A stretch of DNA of 64,000 nt, from the NCBI RefSeq assembly GCF_902832885.1, contig NZ_CADFDK010000006.1, positions 186,001-250,000 of the forward strand. The letters are read 5' to 3'. Below, piece after piece: positions 1-10,365 of the stretch. Source of the stretch: Burkholderia seminalis DSM 23518. GTDB lineage: Bacteria; Pseudomonadota; Gammaproteobacteria; Burkholderiales; Burkholderiaceae. The stretch's first letter is position 1. Each line of letters starts with the position of its first letter. The notes beneath the pieces were generated by a model, which did not search any database, was not told the DNA's origin, and saw nothing but the letters and a program-made list of their open reading frames with translations. The translations under genes and the position numbers were made by a program.

Positions 1-27
1 GCCCGATACGATCGATGCACTTTCAAG

Positions 28-63
28 ACGCCCTCCCGGTCCGCCGGGAGGGCGTTTCGTTTT
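28..63 (+). terminator. Rho-independent terminator
   Basis: Two 12-base arms (28-39 and 44-55) form a perfect GC-rich stem around a TCCG loop, followed by TTTCGTTTT. It would end a transcript entering from the left of the window; that gene is not visible. Confidence 0.85.
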
Positions 64-93
64 GGTTCCCCAACCAGACGGAAACGACTTGAA

Positions 94-900
94 ATGAACC
101 CCATCGACACCTCCTCCGCCCGCCCGACCGGCAACCACGACGGGCTCGGCTACCTGCGGCATGGCGCCGGCCCCGAATGCGTGATGGTCCTGCACGACTG
201 GCTCGGCGACCACACGAACTACACGGCAACGCTGCCGTATCTCGACGAAACAGCCTTCACGTACGTGTTCGTCGACCTGCGCGGCTACGGCGCGTCCCGC
301 CACCTGACCGGCGCATGCACCGTCGACGAGATTTCCGCCGATTGCCTCGCGCTCGCGGATCGTCTCGGCTGGCAGCGCTTTCACGTGATCGGCCATTCGA
401 TGACCGGCATGGCGACGCAGCGGCTCGCAGCCGATGCGCCGTCACGCATCAAGAGCGCGATCGCCGTGTGTCCGGTATCGGCGGCCGGCAACCGCCTGGG
501 CGCCGACGCGCGCGCATTCTTCGCGAGCACGACGGTCGACGACGATGCGTTTCGGCGGCTCGTGCGATTCGTGACGGGTGGATTGTCGGCGCGCTGGGCC
601 GACCTGAAGTTGCGGCAGAACCGCGAACGCGTGGCGCCGGGTTGCCGACTCGCGTATCTCGACATGCTGACGGGCGCGGATTTCGTCGACGACATCCGCG
701 GGCTCGACACGCGCTTTCTGGTAATCGTCGGCGACAAGGATCCGGGAATCGACGCAGCGGCGATGCAGGCGACCTTTCTCGCGTGGCACCCGGGCGCGCG
801 GCTCGTGACGATACCGAATTGCGGGCATTACCCGATGCAGGAATGTCCGCCGCACTTCGCGATGATCGTCGAGGATTTCCTGCGGGACGCGGCCGCCTGA
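94..900 (+). CDS. Alpha/beta hydrolase
   Basis: A 268-residue protein with the alpha/beta-hydrolase fold signature. The nucleophile elbow reads GHSMTG (Ser near residue 102). The oxyanion region is VLHDWLGD (about 31-38). A late NCGHYPMQE motif supplies the likely catalytic His, and a VIVGDKDPG strand the likely acid. No signal peptide is visible, so it is probably cytoplasmic. It hydrolyses a small ester or acts on a C-C or epoxide bond; the substrate cannot be read from sequence. It starts 30 bases after a strong terminator and so has its own promoter. The ATG at 94 has no strong Shine-Dalgarno sequence. Confidence 0.85.
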   Translation: MNPIDTSSARPTGNHDGLGYLRHGAGPECVMVLHDWLGDHTNYTATLPYLDETAFTYVFVDLRGYGASRHLTGACTVDEISADCLALADRLGWQRFHVIGHSMTGMATQRLAADAPSRIKSAIAVCPVSAAGNRLGADARAFFASTTVDDDAFRRLVRFVTGGLSARWADLKLRQNRERVAPGCRLAYLDMLTGADFVDDIRGLDTRFLVIVGDKDPGIDAAAMQATFLAWHPGARLVTIPNCGHYPMQECPPHFAMIVEDFLRDAAA

Positions 901-1005
901 GCGTTGCGCACGCGCGGCGGCCGGTGAAGGCGGTGGGGGCCGCCGCGGCATGACGGCGCCGCCGGCGACCGACGAACGGCATGCAACGCGTCGTTCATCC
1001 GGTGC

Positions 1006-1025
1006 GTCCGGCCGCGTGGCCGGAC
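1006..1025. terminator. Inverted repeat, weak terminator candidate
   Basis: GTCCGGCC and GGCCGGAC (1006-1013, 1018-1025) flank a GCGT loop, with GGGTTT on the plus-strand 3' side. It lies between the convergent hydrolase and infA genes. The T-run is poor, so termination is only possible. Confidence 0.4.
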
Positions 1026-1071
1026 GGGTTTCGACCCGGTGCGCGAGTGGCCGCGCACCGGTCGAGGCCGC

Positions 1072-1335
1072 TTAACGACGCGGCTGGCCGCTTCGCGGCG
1101 GACGCGGGGAATTCGCGTCCTTGTGACGGAAGTTGATGCGGCCCTTCGTGAGGTCGTAGACCGACAGTTCCAGCGTCACGCGGTCGCCCGCGAGAATCCG
1201 GATGTGGTTCTTGCGCATGCGGCCCGACGCGTACGCGCCAACCACGACGCCGTTTTCCAGCGTCACACGGTATTTGCTGTCCGGCAGCACTTCGTCGACG
1301 ATTCCGTCGAGTTCCAGCAGTTCTTCTTTTGCCAA
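1072..1335 (-). CDS. infA: Translation initiation factor IF-1
   Basis: An 87-residue IF-1: an S1/OB-fold protein that binds the 30S A site with IF-2 and IF-3 during initiation. The core motifs [17 protein letters not shown] and [16 protein letters not shown] are typical. Starting at the TTG at 1335 gives the family N-terminus [11 protein letters not shown], and GGAGG at 1343-1347 sits 7 bases upstream. The longer frame to 1452 has no such support. The extended basic tail ([18 protein letters not shown]) makes it longer than the 72-residue E. coli protein. Burkholderia usually carry this longer paralogue besides the ribosomal-operon copy; that is known of the genus and not seen here. Confidence 0.95.
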   Translation of the reverse strand: MAKEELLELDGIVDEVLPDSKYRVTLENGVVVGAYASGRMRKNHIRILAGDRVTLELSVYDLTKGRINFRHKDANSPRPPRSGQPRR

Positions 1336-1802
1336 ACCAATTCCTCCAGACAAGGTGATAGACCGCGGCCGCGGCGATCTGCCCGGCGCGGCATCCCGTA
1401 ACGGGACGGCCGCCGGCAGGCTGCCGGGGATCGGTTCGTTCAGACGGGCCACAGGCCTGTCTTGCGATCGGAGCCCGGCGCGTTGCGGCGTTCGGGCGGT
1501 CGGTGGCGGCGGCGGGATGAGCGCCGCGCAAGTCGGGACCGCGCCGGCTACGACATGGCGGCGGTCTGCTCAGGTTGATGCGTTGAAGCGGTGATGCGCT
1601 CGCGAAGCGGCGAGCGCTTTGCGAGGGCGTTACGTCGCACGCCGTTCAGGCATGCGAGGAGGGAGGCGTCACGACCGATGCATCGTGAATGTCGCGATGC
1701 ATCGGTCGTGCGCATCGGAACGCGCCGGCGCCGCCAGGGCGGCGCCTCGCGCGAAACTCCATCCGGCAACGGCCACCGACTGGCGGCCGCTGCCGTTGCG
1801 GC
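1336..1802. other. infA-cspA intergenic region, no gene
   Basis: This 467-base gap separates two minus-strand genes. Short open frames here have no recognisable protein character. It should hold the infA promoter and the 3' end of the cold-shock transcript. Its one clear structure is the long inverted repeat at 1670-1710. Confidence 0.6.
1670..1710. repeat. Perfect 16-bp inverted repeat downstream of cspA
   Basis: CACGACCGATGCATCG (1670-1685) is repeated as its exact reverse complement at 1695-1710, with a 9-base spacer. In RNA this is a stable hairpin about 90 bases past the cold-shock stop codon. There is no T-run on either side, so it is not a standard intrinsic terminator. A 3' stabiliser, a processed small RNA or a dyad protein-binding site are all possible. 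Confidence 0.7.
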
Positions 1803-2006
1803 TTACTGCGGCGTGATGTTCGACGCTTGCAGACCCTTCGGGCCGCGCTTCACTTCGAAGCTGACCTTCTGGCCTTCGGCCAGGGTCTTGAAACCCGTGC
1901 CGCGAATTTCCGAGAAATGGGCGAACAGATCGTCGCCGCCGTTGTCCGGGGAGATGAAACCAAAGCCCTTGGTTTCGTTGAACCACTTGACGGTACCGGT
2001 ATCCAC
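1803..2006 (-). CDS. cspA: Cold-shock protein CspA family
   Basis: A 67-residue single cold-shock domain, an RNA chaperone that melts mRNA secondary structure. RNP1 appears as KGFGFI and RNP2 as DLFAHF, after the standard TGTVKWFN opening. The start is the GTG at 2006, giving M-DTGTVKWF, with GGAAG about 5 bases upstream. The upstream in-frame ATG at 2093 would add a non-homologous extension. It ends in ASNITPQ, as usual for Burkholderia homologues. A long leader precedes it. Confidence 0.95.
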   Translation of the reverse strand: MDTGTVKWFNETKGFGFISPDNGGDDLFAHFSEIRGTGFKTLAEGQKVSFEVKRGPKGLQASNITPQ

Positions 2007-2160
2007 AAATACTTCCTTAATACAAATAATTGAACATGCGCCCGCGACGGGCACAGAAAGAATCAAAGAGGGAGAGACCAACGACTGCCGCACGGAGCGC
2101 GGCCAATGATGAGCAATCGAACTTCTTGAACACTTCGACCATGGACACTACGCCGTAGTG
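2007..2160 (-). promoter_or_regulatory. Putative cold-shock gene leader and promoter region
   Basis: About 150 bases upstream of the GTG start are pyrimidine-rich with an AT-rich stretch (2005-2035) just ahead of the ribosome-binding site. Cold-shock genes often have a long, structured 5' UTR that senses temperature; that is family knowledge. I see no unambiguous sigma-70 hexamers, so this is positional only. Confidence 0.35.
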
Positions 2161-2288
2161 GCCATTTCGTCAAGCCATTTCGATGCAGTGCAGCATGCGA
2201 TCGCCGCGTGCGCCTTGCGTGGCGGGCGTGACCGGCCGACGGCGCACATTCCGATGCGCCCCCGTTTTCGGGCGGCCTGCCCGTCTTT

Positions 2289-2535
2289 TTACCGCGGCTC
2301 GAACACGTGATGCGGCGCCGGCGGCTCGCCCCCCGTCGCGAATCCGCGTCTCGAACGCCTTGCGCGCGACGCTCGCCGGCCGCACGTCGGCCACGTCCAG
2401 GTAGAACGGCGAATCGGCTGCCCGTTGCCCTGCCCCGTCAGCTGCGTCGCCTGGTGGTCCTCGAACAGGTTCCCGAAACAGTCGATCGGCGCACGGTGCA
2501 CGGTCGCAAAGTGCGCGCACGAAGCCGGGAACGCA
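2289..2535 (-). pseudogene. Frameshifted gene remnant of unknown family
   Basis: Directly after the amidase stop codon, one minus-strand frame reads FATVHRAPIDCFGNLFEDHQ. It shifts frame near 2420 to read SPFYLDVADVRPASVARKAF and FETRIRDGG, then shifts back in a run of six G near 2325 to EPPAPHHVFEPR and a TAA at 2289. The joined peptide is about 80 residues and looks protein-like throughout, which suggests a decayed C-terminus. I do not recognise the family. It marks the left edge of the amide cluster. Confidence 0.4.
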
Positions 2536-2540
2536 CGCGC

Positions 2541-4004
<1,464 letters not shown>

Positions 4005-4016
4005 TCAGTGTGCCGC

Positions 4017-5255
4017 TCACGCCTTCGCGAGATCCGGCGAACACGGCAGATCCACGCCGCCCTGGATGTGCCGGATCGGGCCGTCGGCATTCGGGCGAAT
4101 GTCGAAATCGAAGATCTGCGTGGGCAGCCACAAGGTCGCGCACGCGTTCGGAATATCCACCACGCCGCTGATATGCCCCTGCACCGGCGCGCAGCCGAGC
4201 AGCGAATACGCTTGCGCGCCCGAATAACCGAATTTCTTCAGATACTCGATCGCGTTCAGGCACGCCTGGCGATACGCGATGGTGACGTCGAGATAATGCT
4301 GGCCACCCTGCTCGTCGACGGAAATACCTTCGAAAATGAGGTAATCGTTATAGGTCGGCGTGATCGGGCTGGGCTGAAATACGGGATTGCGAATCCCGTA
4401 TTTCGCCATGCCGCCCTTGATGAGATTTACGCGCATGTGCACCCAGCCGGCCATTTCGATCGCGCCGCAGAACGTGATCTCGCCGTCCCCCTGGCTGAAG
4501 TGCAGGTCGCCGACCGAAAGGCCAGCGCCATCCACGTAGACCGGGAAAAACACCTTCGAGCCGCGCGACAAATCCTTGATGTCGCAATTGCCGCCATGCT
4601 CGCGCGGCGGCACCGTGCGTGCGCCCTGCGCGGCGGCCTTGTCGCGCGCCTCGCCCGCGAGCTTGCCCATGTGGGCGGTGGCCGCGAACGGCGGATTCGC
4701 GAGCGGCGGCACGCGATCGGGCGCGGTGGCGATCAGGCCGGTTTCACGCGCATTCCAGGTCTCCAGCAATTTCGGATCGGGCAGGCAGCCGATCAGGCCC
4801 GGGTGAATCAGGCCCGCGAAATTCACGCCCGGAATATGGCGTGAACGCGTATAGACACCGTGAAAATCCCAGATCGATTTTTGCGCGCTGGGGAAATGAT
4901 CGGTCAGAAAGCCGCCGCCGTTGGTCTTCGAAAAGAAGCCGTTGAAGCCCCACTGACTGTCGGCCTTCGCGCCGATGTCGAGCAGGTCGACCACCAGCAG
5001 GTCGCCGGGCTCGGCGCCTTGCACGCCCACCGGGCCGGAGAGAAAGTGCACGATCGACAGGTCGATGTCGCGCACGTCGTCGGCGCTGTCGTCGTTCTTG
5101 ATGAAACCGCCGGTCCAGTCGTAGGTTTCGAGAATGAAGTCGTCGCCGGGCTTCACCCAGCAGGCCATCGGAATGTCGGGGTGCCAGCGGTTGTGTACCT
5201 GTTCGTTTTCGTAGGCCGACTGGTTCAGATCGACCTTGATGAGAGTCTCGGGCAT
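4017..5255 (-). CDS. fmdA: Formamidase (acetamidase/formamidase family)
   Basis: A 412-residue FmdA_AmdA enzyme (EC 3.5.1.49) that splits formamide to formate and ammonia. Family marks include the N-terminal NRWHPDIP, GDLLVVDLLDIG, the internal FPVYVDGAGLSVGDLHFSQGD stretch (residues around 240-260), and VDIPNACATLWLP near the C-terminus. Length matches Methylophilus formamidase (about 407). The ATG at 5255 is 8 bases after AGGAG; the longer frame to 5363 runs into urtE. Placement straight after an amide/urea transporter indicates that imported formamide is hydrolysed in the cytoplasm. Confidence 0.95.
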   Translation of the reverse strand: MPETLIKVDLNQSAYENEQVHNRWHPDIPMACWVKPGDDFILETYDWTGGFIKNDDSADDVRDIDLSIVHFLSGPVGVQGAEPGDLLVVDLLDIGAKADSQWGFNGFFSKTNGGGFLTDHFPSAQKSIWDFHGVYTRSRHIPGVNFAGLIHPGLIGCLPDPKLLETWNARETGLIATAPDRVPPLANPPFAATAHMGKLAGEARDKAAAQGARTVPPREHGGNCDIKDLSRGSKVFFPVYVDGAGLSVGDLHFSQGDGEITFCGAIEMAGWVHMRVNLIKGGMAKYGIRNPVFQPSPITPTYNDYLIFEGISVDEQGGQHYLDVTIAYRQACLNAIEYLKKFGYSGAQAYSLLGCAPVQGHISGVVDIPNACATLWLPTQIFDFDIRPNADGPIRHIQGGVDLPCSPDLAKA

Positions 5256-5316
5256 GGCATTGGCTCCTGGGTTCGCGGATTGACATACGGCGCGGCGCGC
5301 GAACGCCGCGCCGCGC

Positions 5317-6006
5317 TCAGACGGAGAGGTATTCGCGGATGCGGTCGGTGTCGCCCGCGTCACGCGTGCTTTGGTGCACGAAGCGGCCGCCCTCGATCAC
5401 GAACAGGCGGTCGGCCACGTCGAGCGCGAAGCTCAACACCTGCTCCGAGACGACGATGGCGATATTGCGGCTCGTGCGAATCTGGTTGAGCGCCCTGGCG
5501 ATGTCCTTGATGACGGACGGCTGGATGCCTTCGGTCGGCTCGTCGAGCAGCAGCACTTTCGGGTCGGTTGCAAGCGCGCGCGCAATCGCGAGTTGCTGTT
5601 GCTGACCGCCCGAGAGATTGCCGCCCTTGCGCTTTCTCATGTCGAACAGCACGGGAAACAACGCGTAAAGTTCGTCGGGCACCTGCTGGCTCTGCGCGTT
5701 TTCGAGGCCCGTCCGAATGTTTTCCTCGACGCTCAGCGACGCGAAGATCTGCCGGCCTTGCGGCACGTAGCCAATGCCCTTCGACACGCGGCGGTAGCTC
5801 TCGTCCTTCGAAACGTCGGCGCCGGCCACGCGCACCGTGCCGCGATTGGCGGGCAGCATGCCGATCAGCGCCTTGAACAACGTGGTCTTGCCCATGCCGT
5901 TGCGGCCCATCACGGCCACGCTTTCGCCTTGCGCAACGGAAAAGCCGATGCCGTGCAGCACTTCGCTCTGACCGTAGCTGACGACGAGATCGTCGACTTC
6001 CAGCAT
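5317..6006 (-). CDS. urtE: Urea/amide ABC transporter ATPase UrtE
   Basis: A 229-residue ABC ATPase of the LivF/UrtE branch. Walker A is GRNGMGKTT (about 34-42), the signature LSGGQQQQLAIARAL, and Walker B VLLLDEPTEGIQ. It pairs with UrtD to drive UrtBC. The ATG at 6006 follows GGAGAACACATC. It sits 34 bases after urtD and 61 before fmdA, consistent with one transcript. The FmdF-type ATPases of methylotroph amide transporters are the same family, so the substrate may be short-chain amides as well as urea. Confidence 0.93.
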   Translation of the reverse strand: MLEVDDLVVSYGQSEVLHGIGFSVAQGESVAVMGRNGMGKTTLFKALIGMLPANRGTVRVAGADVSKDESYRRVSKGIGYVPQGRQIFASLSVEENIRTGLENAQSQQVPDELYALFPVLFDMRKRKGGNLSGGQQQQLAIARALATDPKVLLLDEPTEGIQPSVIKDIARALNQIRTSRNIAIVVSEQVLSFALDVADRLFVIEGGRFVHQSTRDAGDTDRIREYLSV

Positions 6007-6040
6007 GATGTGTTCTCCGTGTTGTCGTTCGATTGCCGAC

Positions 6041-6784
6041 TCAGTGGCCGAGGTAGACGTCGATCACGCGCGGATCGGCCTGCACCTGCGCCATCGGCCC
6101 TTCCGCGAGGATCTTCCCCTGATGCATGACCGTGACCTTGTGCGCGATGCGTTCCACAAACGCCATGTCATGTTCGATCACGATCATCGAGCGGTTGCGG
6201 CAGATGCGGTCGAGCAGGTCGGCGGTCAGTTCGCGCTCGCGCACGCTCATGCCGGCAATCGGCTCGTCGAGCATCAACAGTTCCGGATCCTGCATCAGCA
6301 GCATGCCGATTTCGAGCCACTGTTTCTGGCCGTGCGAAAGCGGCCCCGCTTCCAGATCGAGCGCGCCGGCGAGGCCGATTTCACTGGCCACGTCGCGCAC
6401 GCGATCGGCCACTTCGGTGTCCTCCCGATAGGCGAGCGCGCCAAACACGCTGCGACCGCGCGGAAACGACACTTCGAGGTTCTGCGCCACGCTCAGGTTT
6501 TCGTAAATCGACGGCGTCTGGAACTTGCGGCCGATCCCTTGACGCACGCGGCGGAATTCCGCGAGCTTCGTGATTTCCTCGTTGCGGAACTTGATGCTGC
6601 CCGCCGTTTCCCTGGTCTTGCCGCAGATGAGATCGAGCAGCGTGGTCTTGCCCGCGCCGTTCGGGCCGATCACCACGCGCAACTCGCCGCGTTCGAGATA
6701 GAGATTGAGCGAATCGATCGCCTTGAAGCCGTCGAACGACACGGTCAGGTCTTCGATCGCGAGCAGAAAGTCGGTATTGCTCAT
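6041..6784 (-). CDS. urtD: Urea/amide ABC transporter ATPase UrtD
   Basis: A 247-residue ABC ATPase of the LivG/UrtD branch. Walker A is GPNGAGKTT, the signature is the UrtD-typical LSHGQKQWLEIG, and Walker B reads LLMLDEPIAGM. It starts at the ATG at 6784 behind AAGGAGG and begins 3 bases after the urtC stop, so the two are almost certainly co-translated. It forms the ATP-hydrolysing dimer with UrtE on the cytoplasmic face of the inner membrane. Confidence 0.93.
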   Translation of the reverse strand: MSNTDFLLAIEDLTVSFDGFKAIDSLNLYLERGELRVVIGPNGAGKTTLLDLICGKTRETAGSIKFRNEEITKLAEFRRVRQGIGRKFQTPSIYENLSVAQNLEVSFPRGRSVFGALAYREDTEVADRVRDVASEIGLAGALDLEAGPLSHGQKQWLEIGMLLMQDPELLMLDEPIAGMSVRERELTADLLDRICRNRSMIVIEHDMAFVERIAHKVTVMHQGKILAEGPMAQVQADPRVIDVYLGH

Positions 6785-6787
6785 GCT

Positions 6788-7957
6788 TCACGCCTCCTTG
6801 TTCGCCGCGCCGAGCAGACGTCTCACGCGCGGGCGCACATGCTCTTCGTACAGACCCGCCAGCCCGCTCGGAAACACCATCACCACGCCGATGAACATCG
6901 CCGCCATCAGATAGAGCCAGAGGTTCGGAAAGCTCTCCGAGAACCAGCTCTTGCCGAGATTGACGAGAATCGCGCCGTACACCGCGCCGACCAGCGACAT
7001 GCGCCCGCCGATGGCCGCGTAGATCACCATTTCGATCGACGGCACGATGCCGACGAACGACGGCGACATGAAGCCCACCTGCAGCGTGAACATCGCGCCG
7101 CCGACGGCCGCGAGCATCGCCGCGAGACAGAACGCGAACACCTTGAACATGGCGACGTCGTAGCCCGAGAAGCGCACGCGGTCTTCCTTGTCGCGCATCG
7201 CGAGCAGCAGCGTGCCGAGCTTGCTGCGCTGAACGTAGCGGCAGGCGAGCAGCGCGCCGATCAGCAGCGCGGCGTTCACGAAGTACAGGATCAGCTTCGC
7301 GTGATCGGTGCGGATGTCCCAGCCGAGCAGCGTGCGCAGGTCGGTGATGCCGTTCACGCCGCCCGTATAGCCTTGCTGGCCGATGATGAGCACCGAGAGG
7401 ATCAGCGCAACCGCCTGCGTGATGATCGCGAAGTAGACGCCGCCCACGCGCCGCTTGAACATCGCGTAGCCGATCACGAACGCGAGCGCCGTCGGCACGA
7501 CGAGCACCGCGAGTATCGAGAACGGCAATCCATGAAACGGTTTCCACCATGCGGGCAGCGCGGTGAGCTGGTTCCAGTCCATGAAGTCGGGAATGCCCGG
7601 CGTGGTCTGCGTGCGCGTGGCGGCCGGATCGGACGCTTCGAGCTTGAGAAACATCGCCATCGCGTAACCGCCGAGGCCGAAGAACACGCCCTGGCCGAGA
7701 CTGAGCACGCCGCCGTAGCCCCACGCGATCACGAGGCCGATCGCCACGAACGCGTAGGTCAGGTACTTGCCCATCAGGTTCAGACGGAACGTGTCGAGCG
7801 CGAGCGGAAACACGACCACGATGAGCAGCGCAAGCAGCACGATGCCCGCGTAGCCGGACGCGTCGAGCCGCGCCGCGCGAGCCCGCCAGCCGGCCGGCGG
7901 CGCGCCCGGGCCGGATCGCGGCGATACGCCGCCCGCCGTGGGTTGGATGGGTTCCAT
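6788..7957 (-). CDS. urtC: Urea/amide ABC transporter permease UrtC
   Basis: A 389-residue permease of the branched-chain amino acid/urea family with about ten hydrophobic segments and the conserved cytoplasmic loop LLAMRDKEDRVRFSGYDVAMFK. A proline/arginine-rich 30-residue cytoplasmic tail precedes the first helix. The ATG at 7957 (MEPIQPTAGG) has GGAGA 7 bases upstream; an ATG at 7963 and one at 8002 are alternatives, the last lacking a ribosome-binding site. It pairs with UrtB. Confidence 0.9.
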   Translation of the reverse strand: MEPIQPTAGGVSPRSGPGAPPAGWRARAARLDASGYAGIVLLALLIVVVFPLALDTFRLNLMGKYLTYAFVAIGLVIAWGYGGVLSLGQGVFFGLGGYAMAMFLKLEASDPAATRTQTTPGIPDFMDWNQLTALPAWWKPFHGLPFSILAVLVVPTALAFVIGYAMFKRRVGGVYFAIITQAVALILSVLIIGQQGYTGGVNGITDLRTLLGWDIRTDHAKLILYFVNAALLIGALLACRYVQRSKLGTLLLAMRDKEDRVRFSGYDVAMFKVFAFCLAAMLAAVGGAMFTLQVGFMSPSFVGIVPSIEMVIYAAIGGRMSLVGAVYGAILVNLGKSWFSESFPNLWLYLMAAMFIGVVMVFPSGLAGLYEEHVRPRVRRLLGAANKEA

Positions 7958-8030
7958 GTCCATCTCTCCATACGAATGAAGCTGTGAATGAGGCTTGCGC
8001 ATGAACGCGCACTGACGTGAGCCGATGTGC

Positions 8031-8948
8031 TTAGACTCGCCTCACCTTCGAGGCGAACAGGCCCTGCGGACGCAGCATGAGAATCACCACGACGGTGAGC
8101 AGCGTGAGCACGCGTGCAATCGAGCCCGAGAGAAAGAACTCGCTGATCGACTGCATCTGCGCGATGCCGAATGCCGACGCCACGGTACCGAGCAGGCTCG
8201 CCGCGCCGCCAAACGTCACGACGAGAAACGAATCGACGATATAGAGCGAGCCGCTCGTCGGTCCCGTCGAGCCGATGGCCGTGAAAGCCGCGCCCGCCAC
8301 GCCCGCGATACCGCAGCCAATCGCGAAAGTCATGCGGTCGGTGCGCTGCGTGTTGATGCCCGCCGCGTTCGCCATCGGCCGGTTCGCGACCGTGGCGCGC
8401 ACGCGCAAGCCCCAGCGCGAGCGATAAAGCGCGAGCAGCAGCCCGCCCGTCATCAGCAGCGCGAGGCCCATCACGAACATGCCGCTCACCGGAATGTCGA
8501 GGCCGGGCGTGGGCTCCCACGACCCCATCAGCCAGTCGGGCAGCGCCGGACTCACCTCCTTCGGCCCGAAGGTCGACCGGAACACCTGCTGCATGCCGAG
8601 GCTCAGGCCCCAGGTGGCGAGCAGCGTGTCGAGCGGGCGCTTGTACAGATGGCGAATCAGCGCCCATTCGGCGAGCCAGCCCGCCGCGAAGGCCAGCGCG
8701 AACGCCGCGAGAATCGCGAAGAAGAAATACACGGGCGTGAGCGCGTGCCAGACGTTCTGCGACAACCACGAAAACATGTAGACCGTATAGGCGCCGATCG
8801 TCATGAATTCGCCGTGCGCCATGTTGATCACGCCCATCTGGCCGAAGATCACGGCGAGCCCGAGCCCCATCAGGAGCAGGACGCTGAAGAGGCTCAGACC
8901 GGCGAAGCCCTGCATCAGCGTGATGTTGAAAATATCGGTAGCGGACAT
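8031..8948 (-). CDS. urtB: Urea/amide ABC transporter permease UrtB
   Basis: A 305-residue LivH/UrtB-type inner-membrane permease with about eight hydrophobic segments. It has GVINMAHGEFMTIGAY near the N-terminus, a hallmark of this family, and the LGTVASAFGIAQMQSISEFF stretch typical of UrtB. The ATG at 8948 lies 6 bases after GAGGAG; the longer frame to 8975 lacks a site. About 70 bases upstream the C-terminal end of urtB's neighbour urtC begins on the same strand. It forms the channel with UrtC. Confidence 0.9.
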   Translation of the reverse strand: MSATDIFNITLMQGFAGLSLFSVLLLMGLGLAVIFGQMGVINMAHGEFMTIGAYTVYMFSWLSQNVWHALTPVYFFFAILAAFALAFAAGWLAEWALIRHLYKRPLDTLLATWGLSLGMQQVFRSTFGPKEVSPALPDWLMGSWEPTPGLDIPVSGMFVMGLALLMTGGLLLALYRSRWGLRVRATVANRPMANAAGINTQRTDRMTFAIGCGIAGVAGAAFTAIGSTGPTSGSLYIVDSFLVVTFGGAASLLGTVASAFGIAQMQSISEFFLSGSIARVLTLLTVVVILMLRPQGLFASKVRRV

Positions 8949-9003
8949 CGAACGCTCCTCGCGCGGCGGCATCATGGCCCGCCGCGCCGCTGCGGTTGAC
9001 GGA

Positions 9004-10278
9004 TTACATATAGCCCTTCGGGAACGGATTCGGCTGGATCGGCTGCTCCGACTGCGCGACGACCTTGAACTGGCCGTTTGCCTGCCCTTCGCCGATCAGC
9101 GAGCGGCTCCACAGGTGGTGGTTCGCATCGACCTTCGCGTACCCTTGCGGCGCGTTCGCCACCTCGATGCCGGCCGAATGCGCGACCACCTTGTCCACGT
9201 CGAAGCTGCCCGCGCGCTCGCACGCCGCCTTCCAGATCCACGGGCCGAGATAGGCGGCCTGCGTCACGTCGCCGATCACCGATTTCTGCCCGTAGCGCGC
9301 CTTGAACGCCGCGACGAACTTCTTGTTGTTCTCGTTATCGAGCGACTGGAAATACTTCATCGACGAATAGAAACCCGCGAAGTTGTCGCCGCCGATGCCG
9401 AGCACTTCGTCTTCGGTCACCGACAGCGTCAGCAGGAACTGCTTCTGCGGCGTGATGCCCGCGGCCTTGAGCTGCTTGTAGAACGCCACGTTCGAGCCGC
9501 CCACCACGGTCGCGAAGATGCAGTCCGGACGCGCGAGCTTGATCTTGTTCATCAACGACGCGAACTCGGTGGTGCCGAGCGGGTAATACTCCTCGCCCGC
9601 CACCTTCGCATGCAGATGCTGTTCGATATGACGGCGCGCGATCTTGTTCGAGGTGCGCGGCCAGATGTAGTCGGAGCCGATCAGAAAGAACGTCTTGGCC
9701 TTCTTGGTGTTCGAGGCCCAGTCGAGCGCCCAGAGAATCTGCTGGGTCGCTTCCTGGCCCGTGTAGAACACGTTCTTCGACTGTTCGAGGCCTTCGTAGA
9801 AGGTCGGGTAATAGAGCAGGCCGTTATCCTTCTCGAACACCGGCAGCACCGCCTTGCGCGAGGCCGAGGTCCAGCAGCCGAACACCGCCGCGACGTGGTC
9901 GTTCTCCAGCAGCTTCTTCGATTTTTCGGCGAAGGTCGGCCAGTCGGAGGCGCCGTCCTCCTGAATGATCTGCACCTTGCGGCCGAGCACGCCGCCCATC
10001 GCGTTGATCTGCTCGATGGCGAGGCGTTCGGCCTGGATCGAGCCGGTTTCGGAAATCGCCATCGTGCCGGTGGCCGAATGAAGCTGGCCGACCGTCACCG
10101 TCGTGTCCGTGACCGCGAGGCCCGTGGTATTGACCTTCGCCGTGGGCGGCGTTTGCGCAAACGCGCCGCGCGGCAGGCCCAGCGCCATCAGCGGCGCCGC
10201 GGCCAGGCCGCCGAGCATTTTCCGGCGCAGTGGCGAAGGCATCCGGGCATCGTCATCGAGTCGATCGTCTGCGGACAT
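9004..10278 (-). CDS. urtA: Urea/amide ABC transporter substrate-binding protein
   Basis: A 424-residue periplasmic receptor of the UrtA/FmdD type (Peripla_BP_6 fold). The leader PSPLRRKMLGGLAAAPLMALG (residues about 14-34) has paired Arg, a hydrophobic core and AFAQ cleavage site, so export may be by Tat. The mature part holds VGQLHSATGTMAISETG and the DYIWPRTSNKIARRH motif of this family. The ATG at 10278 follows AAGGAG. It is the first gene of the minus-strand cluster urtABCDE-fmdA-fmdB-amiE. In Methylophilus the equivalent FmdD binds short-chain amides and urea. Confidence 0.92.
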   Translation of the reverse strand: MSADDRLDDDARMPSPLRRKMLGGLAAAPLMALGLPRGAFAQTPPTAKVNTTGLAVTDTTVTVGQLHSATGTMAISETGSIQAERLAIEQINAMGGVLGRKVQIIQEDGASDWPTFAEKSKKLLENDHVAAVFGCWTSASRKAVLPVFEKDNGLLYYPTFYEGLEQSKNVFYTGQEATQQILWALDWASNTKKAKTFFLIGSDYIWPRTSNKIARRHIEQHLHAKVAGEEYYPLGTTEFASLMNKIKLARPDCIFATVVGGSNVAFYKQLKAAGITPQKQFLLTLSVTEDEVLGIGGDNFAGFYSSMKYFQSLDNENNKKFVAAFKARYGQKSVIGDVTQAAYLGPWIWKAACERAGSFDVDKVVAHSAGIEVANAPQGYAKVDANHHLWSRSLIGEGQANGQFKVVAQSEQPIQPNPFPKGYM

Positions 10279-10365
10279 CACGTTCTCCTTATCGGGTGCC
10301 CGATGCGGGTCGCTGCGGGCTGGGTCGAGGTTGGACGCAATGTAGAAAGCCAATTTGACGATCGA

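Noticed and set aside
1548-1769. Small minus-strand frame upstream of infA
   Set aside because: It spans the inverted repeat, has no ribosome-binding site and no protein character.
6005-7987. 660-residue plus-strand open frame opposite urtD/urtC
   Set aside because: Shadow of real ABC transporter genes; composition is dominated by His, Arg and Glu.
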